7,679 nucleotides of DNA from Lachnospiraceae bacterium (GTDB taxonomy: Bacteria; Bacillota; Clostridia; Lachnospirales; Lachnospiraceae): positions 1 through 7,679 of the forward strand of contig JAJQCL010000041.1 in NCBI GenBank assembly GCA_021202715.1. Direction: 5' to 3'. A program made the position numbers and the translations under genes. The notes below the pieces were generated by a model. That model was not told where the DNA came from, ran no database searches, and saw nothing but the letters and a program-made list of their open reading frames with translations. Shown here piece after piece: positions 5,605-7,679 of this stretch; the stretch's first letter is position 1, and the number at the start of each line of letters is the position of its first letter.

Positions 5605-5641
5605 CTGGCATCTTCGGGAACCGTGTGGTATCATGATGATA
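5605..5641 (+). promoter_or_regulatory. Candidate extended -10 promoter for deoB-yjjG, with a dyad on the -10
   Basis: The -10 candidate is TATCAT at 5629-5634 (5 of 6), preceded by the extended -10 element TG at 5626-5627 with one base between. CTGGCA at 5605-5610 (4 of 6) is the -35, with an 18-bp spacer. Transcription would start near 5641, leaving a leader of about 115 nt. TATCAT, a central G, then ATGATA form an exact 13-bp inverted repeat (5629-5641) covering the -10 and start point, a usual place for a repressor site. No known regulator site was recognised. The 162-nt gap 5593-5754 contains no gene. Confidence 0.45.
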
Positions 5642-5644
5642 TCA

Positions 5645-5698
5645 GGATCGAAAGTCGTGAATGGAGAGTTTGCGGTCCGATTCATGACTTTGCGATCC
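5645..5698 (+). promoter_or_regulatory. 18-bp bulged hairpin in the deoB leader with a duplicated 3' arm
   Basis: The 5' arm (5645-5662, beginning GGATCGAAAGTC) pairs with the 3' arm (5680-5698, ending GACTTTGCGATCC). The stem has 18 pairs, with one G-T wobble and one bulged G (5692). The 17-nt loop holds TTTGCGGTCCG (5669-5679), a near copy of the 3' arm segment TTTGCGATCCG (5689-5699). The two copies match at 10 of 11 bases and lie 20 nt apart. The base of the 5' arm (5645-5653) can therefore pair with either copy. The stem begins a few bases after the predicted transcription start. No known riboswitch class was recognised; a DNA-binding site for a dimeric regulator is the alternative. Confidence 0.5.
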
Positions 5699-5723
5699 GG
5701 CGTATTATCGTAAATATGACTCC

Positions 5724-5738
5724 CCGCCCGTCGGGCGG
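5724..5738 (+). promoter_or_regulatory. GC-rich hairpin immediately before the deoB ribosome binding site
   Basis: CCGCCC (5724-5729) and GGGCGG (5733-5738) form a 6-bp all-GC stem around GTC. It ends 4 nt before AGGAGG (5743-5748), the deoB ribosome binding site. CTCC at 5720-5723, just before the stem, is complementary to GGAG inside the ribosome binding site and could pair with it when the small stem is open. No T-tract follows, so it is not a terminator. A translational control role is inference only. Confidence 0.35.
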
Positions 5739-5754
5739 AGAGAGGAGGCAGAAT

Positions 5755-6969
5755 ATGGCAGATCAGACATATAAGACATATAAGACATATAAGAGGATCT
5801 TTGTTGTCGTCCTGGATTCCCTGGGCATCGGAGCTATGGCAGACTCAGAAGAATTCGGGGATATCGGCGTGAATACCCTGGGACACATTTCCGAGACGGT
5901 GGAGCATCTGGATATCCCCCACCTGCAGCGGATGGGACTGGCGAATCTCTGCCCGTTGCGTCAGGTGGCGCCGGCAGAACATCCGCTGGGATATTATGCG
6001 AAGCTCAATGAGCGCAGCGCCGGTAAGGATACTATGACGGGTCATTGGGAGATGATGGGGCTGGAGAGCCGGACGCCCTTTCAGACCTTCACGGAGACAG
6101 GCTTTCCACCGGAGCTGATCCGGGAGCTGGAGGTGCGGCCCGGGCACAAGGTCAGCGGAAATAAGAGCGCCAGCGGCACTGTGATCCTCGATGAGCTGGC
6201 GGAGGAGGAGATCGCCACCGGGCACATGATCGTCTACACCTCCGCCGATTCGGTGCTGCAGATCTGCGGAAATGAGGAGACCTTCGACCTGCAGGAGCTC
6301 TATCGCTGCTGTGAGATTGCCCGTGAACTGACGCTGCGGGACGAGTGGAAGGTAGGGCGCGTCATTGCCCGCCCCTATGTGGGAAAGAAAAAAGGTGAAT
6401 TCGTCCGCACCAGCAACCGCCACGACTATGCGCTGAAGCCCTTTGGCCCCACCGTGCTGGATGCGCTGAAGGCGGCGGGGCTGGATGTGATCTCCATCGG
6501 CAAGATCCGCGATATCTTTGACGGGGAGGGCATTACCCGGGCGCTGAAGTCAAAGAGCTCGGTGCACGGCATGGAGCAGACGATTGATACCGCGCAGGAG
6601 GAGTTCCACGGCTTTTGCTTCGTGAATCTGGTGGATTTCGACGCGCTGTGGGGGCATCGCAGGAATCCGCAGGGCTACGGCGAGGAGATTGAACGCTTTG
6701 ATAAAAAGCTGGGCGAGCTTCTGCCGCTTCTCCGCGAGGACGATCTGCTGATGCTGACAGCCGATCACGGAAATGATCCTACATATAAGGGAACCGATCA
6801 TACGCGGGAGAAGGTGCCGCTTCTGTGCTACTCGCCTTCCATGAAGGGAGCGGGCGCACTGCCGGAACAGGATACCTTCGCGGTGATCGGCGCTACGGTG
6901 GCGGAGAATTTCGGCCTGGAAATGCCGGAGGGAACCATCGGAACCTCCCTCCTGGGGCAGCTTCGCTAG
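5755..6969 (+). CDS. deoB: Phosphopentomutase DeoB
   Basis: DeoB is a Mn-dependent alkaline-phosphatase-superfamily mutase that interconverts (deoxy)ribose 1-phosphate and 5-phosphate, linking nucleoside phosphorolysis to the pentose phosphate pathway or deoxyribose-phosphate aldolase. It is 404 aa, close to the usual 390-410. Metal-site residues fit the family: D21 in VVLDSLGIGAM, D296 and H301 in VDFDALWGHRRN, D337 and H338 in TADHGN, and H349 in TDHT. The phosphorylated threonine should be T93 in GKDTMTGHWEM. The family cap-domain stretch lies between about residues 105 and 220. The ATG at 5755 has AGGAGG (5743-5748) 6 nt upstream. The frame stays open back to 5599, but no homologue has such an extension. 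Oddity: residues 5-13 are three exact Thr-Tyr-Lys units from a 9-bp repeat, where homologues start about 12 residues shorter. yjjG follows after 6 nt. Confidence 0.96.
   Translation: MADQTYKTYKTYKRIFVVVLDSLGIGAMADSEEFGDIGVNTLGHISETVEHLDIPHLQRMGLANLCPLRQVAPAEHPLGYYAKLNERSAGKDTMTGHWEMMGLESRTPFQTFTETGFPPELIRELEVRPGHKVSGNKSASGTVILDELAEEEIATGHMIVYTSADSVLQICGNEETFDLQELYRCCEIARELTLRDEWKVGRVIARPYVGKKKGEFVRTSNRHDYALKPFGPTVLDALKAAGLDVISIGKIRDIFDGEGITRALKSKSSVHGMEQTIDTAQEEFHGFCFVNLVDFDALWGHRRNPQGYGEEIERFDKKLGELLPLLREDDLLMLTADHGNDPTYKGTDHTREKVPLLCYSPSMKGAGALPEQDTFAVIGATVAENFGLEMPEGTIGTSLLGQLR
5765..5791 (+). repeat. 3 x 9-bp perfect tandem repeat at the 5' end of deoB
   Basis: AGACATATA occurs three times without mismatch (5765-5791) and is followed by a partial AGA. 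It is read in the deoB frame as ACA TAT AAG three times, that is Thr-Tyr-Lys x 3 at residues 5-13. Unit changes would add or remove three residues without shifting frame. The stretch is AT-rich in a GC-rich gene and lies 10 bases into the coding region, where weak mRNA structure favours initiation. Confidence 0.95.
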
Positions 6970-6975
6970 GAGGGC

Positions 6976-7665
6976 ATGGTGATACGGAATCTGTTATTTG
7001 ATCTGGATGAGACGCTGTTTGATTTTCACCGGGCGGAGGCTATCGCCCTGCACCGGGCCCTGAAATCCCAGGGTGTTACGCCTACGGAGGAGATTACGAG
7101 GCGTTACAGGGAGATCAACGACGGCCAGTGGAAGCGTCTGGAGCTGAAGGAGATCACCCGCGACGAGGTGACGCTGGGACGGTTCGGGATCCTTTTTTGG
7201 GAGTTCGGCATCGACGCTTCTCAGGAGGCCATGCGGGATGCCTACGAGGGATTCCTGGGGGAAGGGCACTATTACATCGCGGGGGCGGAGGCCTTGCTCG
7301 AACGTCTGGCTCCGGCCTACCGTCTGTATCTGGTCTCGAACGGCACGGCCCGGGTACAGAGAAGCCGCATCGCCAGTGCCGGGCTGGAGAAATATTTTCG
7401 GGAGATTTTCATTTCGCAGGAAATCGGCCACAATAAACCGGACCGGGCTTTCTTTGACTTCTGCTTCGCCCGGATTCCGGATTTCTCCCGGGAGGAGACC
7501 GTCATCGTGGGCGACAGCCTGACTTCGGACATCCGCGGCGGAAATAACGCCGGGATTCGCACCTGCTGGTTCAATCCGGCGGGAAAGGAGAACACAGTCG
7601 GCACCCATGTGGACTGGGAGATCGCCCGGCTGGATGAACTGCCGGGAATCTGGGAGGCGTTTTGA
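6976..7665 (+). CDS. yjjG: YjjG-type HAD family pyrimidine 5'-nucleotidase
   Basis: This is a HAD-superfamily phosphatase resembling YjjG, which dephosphorylates dUMP, dTMP and UMP and cleans noncanonical pyrimidine nucleotides in E. coli. The 229-aa protein has all four HAD motifs: DLDET (nucleophile D9 and acid/base D11), SNG (S121), K154 in GHNKPD, and GDSLTSD (D180 and D185). The FDF after motif I and the SDIRGGNNAGIRTCWFNP stretch (184-201) point to the YjjG branch. AGGAGG (6968-6973), which includes the deoB stop TAG, lies 2 nt from the ATG at 6976 and 5 nt from an in-frame GTG at 6979; either could be used and the ATG is kept. Its product nucleosides could feed a phosphorylase and then DeoB. 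It lies 6 nt after deoB, so it is almost certainly co-transcribed. Confidence 0.88.
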   Translation: MVIRNLLFDLDETLFDFHRAEAIALHRALKSQGVTPTEEITRRYREINDGQWKRLELKEITRDEVTLGRFGILFWEFGIDASQEAMRDAYEGFLGEGHYYIAGAEALLERLAPAYRLYLVSNGTARVQRSRIASAGLEKYFREIFISQEIGHNKPDRAFFDFCFARIPDFSREETVIVGDSLTSDIRGGNNAGIRTCWFNPAGKENTVGTHVDWEIARLDELPGIWEAF

Positions 7666-7679
7666 GTAAGGACGTATGT
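7662..7679 (+). CDS. Possible start of a further gene, cut by the window edge
   Basis: A TTG at 7662-7664 overlaps the yjjG stop (TTGA) and follows GGGAGG (7652-7657) by 4 nt. It opens a frame reading MSKDVC to the window end. An ATG at 7676 in another frame, after AAGGA (7668-7672) with a 3-nt spacer, is the alternative. Both spacers are short and only a few codons are visible. No product can be named; the spacing fits a third gene in the deoB-yjjG unit. Confidence 0.25.

Noticed and set aside
4663..5685. 340-codon open frame on the - strand opposite the radical SAM gene
   Set aside because: It lies antisense to a motif-complete radical SAM gene, its translation shows no family motif, and long antisense frames are common in GC-rich genes.
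5681..5708. Alternative deoB promoter TTCATG with TATTAT
   Set aside because: The -10 is good but the -35 matches poorly, the spacer is 16, there is no extended -10 TG, and it lies over the hairpin 3' arm; the 5605-5634 candidate is better.
5599..5754. 52-codon upstream extension of deoB
   Set aside because: No homologue has it, it would cover the promoter and hairpins, and AGGAGG directs the start to 5755.
5765..5791. Short tandem repeat as a CRISPR-like or mobile-element signature
   Set aside because: The units are directly abutting, 9 bp long, without spacers, and read in frame in deoB.

Overview
The window reads as chromosomal housekeeping DNA from a low-branching Firmicute of the Clostridia, most likely Lachnospiraceae. 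The basis is the protein style (for example the RNase Z opening MLDVCLLGTGGMMPLP), strong GGAGG/AGGAGG ribosome binding sites, and tightly packed co-directional genes. The assignment is by recognition, not by search. GC looks fairly high for the group. All convincing genes are on the + strand. No mobile element, CRISPR array, tRNA or rRNA was seen.

Region 1 (about 1-4585) is one compact operon for tRNA maturation: tsaE, tsaB, rimI, rnz, tsaD, then a formate/nitrite-family (FNT) anion channel. TsaE, TsaB and TsaD are the bacterial machinery that puts N6-threonylcarbamoyladenosine (t6A) at position 37 of ANN-decoding tRNAs. The TC-AMP synthase TsaC/Sua5 is not in the window. RNase Z, the tRNA 3'-end endonuclease, sits between rimI and tsaD, so two tRNA-maturation steps share the transcript. 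The FNT channel gene overlaps the tsaD stop codon by 4 nt and is followed by a 17-bp hairpin terminator at 4548-4585. A 24-bp perfect dyad lies upstream of tsaE, between a weak -35 and a -10.

Region 2 (4586-5592) holds a PflX-type (COG1313) radical SAM protein. It is preceded by a possible 21-codon leader ORF whose stop overlaps its start codon.

Region 3 (5593-7679) is a nucleoside/nucleotide salvage unit: deoB (phosphopentomutase), then 6 nt later a YjjG-type pyrimidine 5'-nucleotidase, then perhaps the first codons of another gene. The 162-nt gap before deoB is the most structured non-coding stretch. It has an extended -10 promoter candidate, a small dyad on the -10, an 18-bp bulged hairpin whose 3' arm is duplicated 20 nt away (so two exclusive folds are possible), and a GC-rich hairpin just before the deoB ribosome binding site. 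The deoB N-terminus carries a perfect 3 x 9-bp in-frame repeat (Thr-Tyr-Lys x 3).

The gene functions are largely ordinary. The items worth a second look are the deoB leader, the coupled small ORF before the radical SAM gene, and the link between the FNT channel and the t6A operon.
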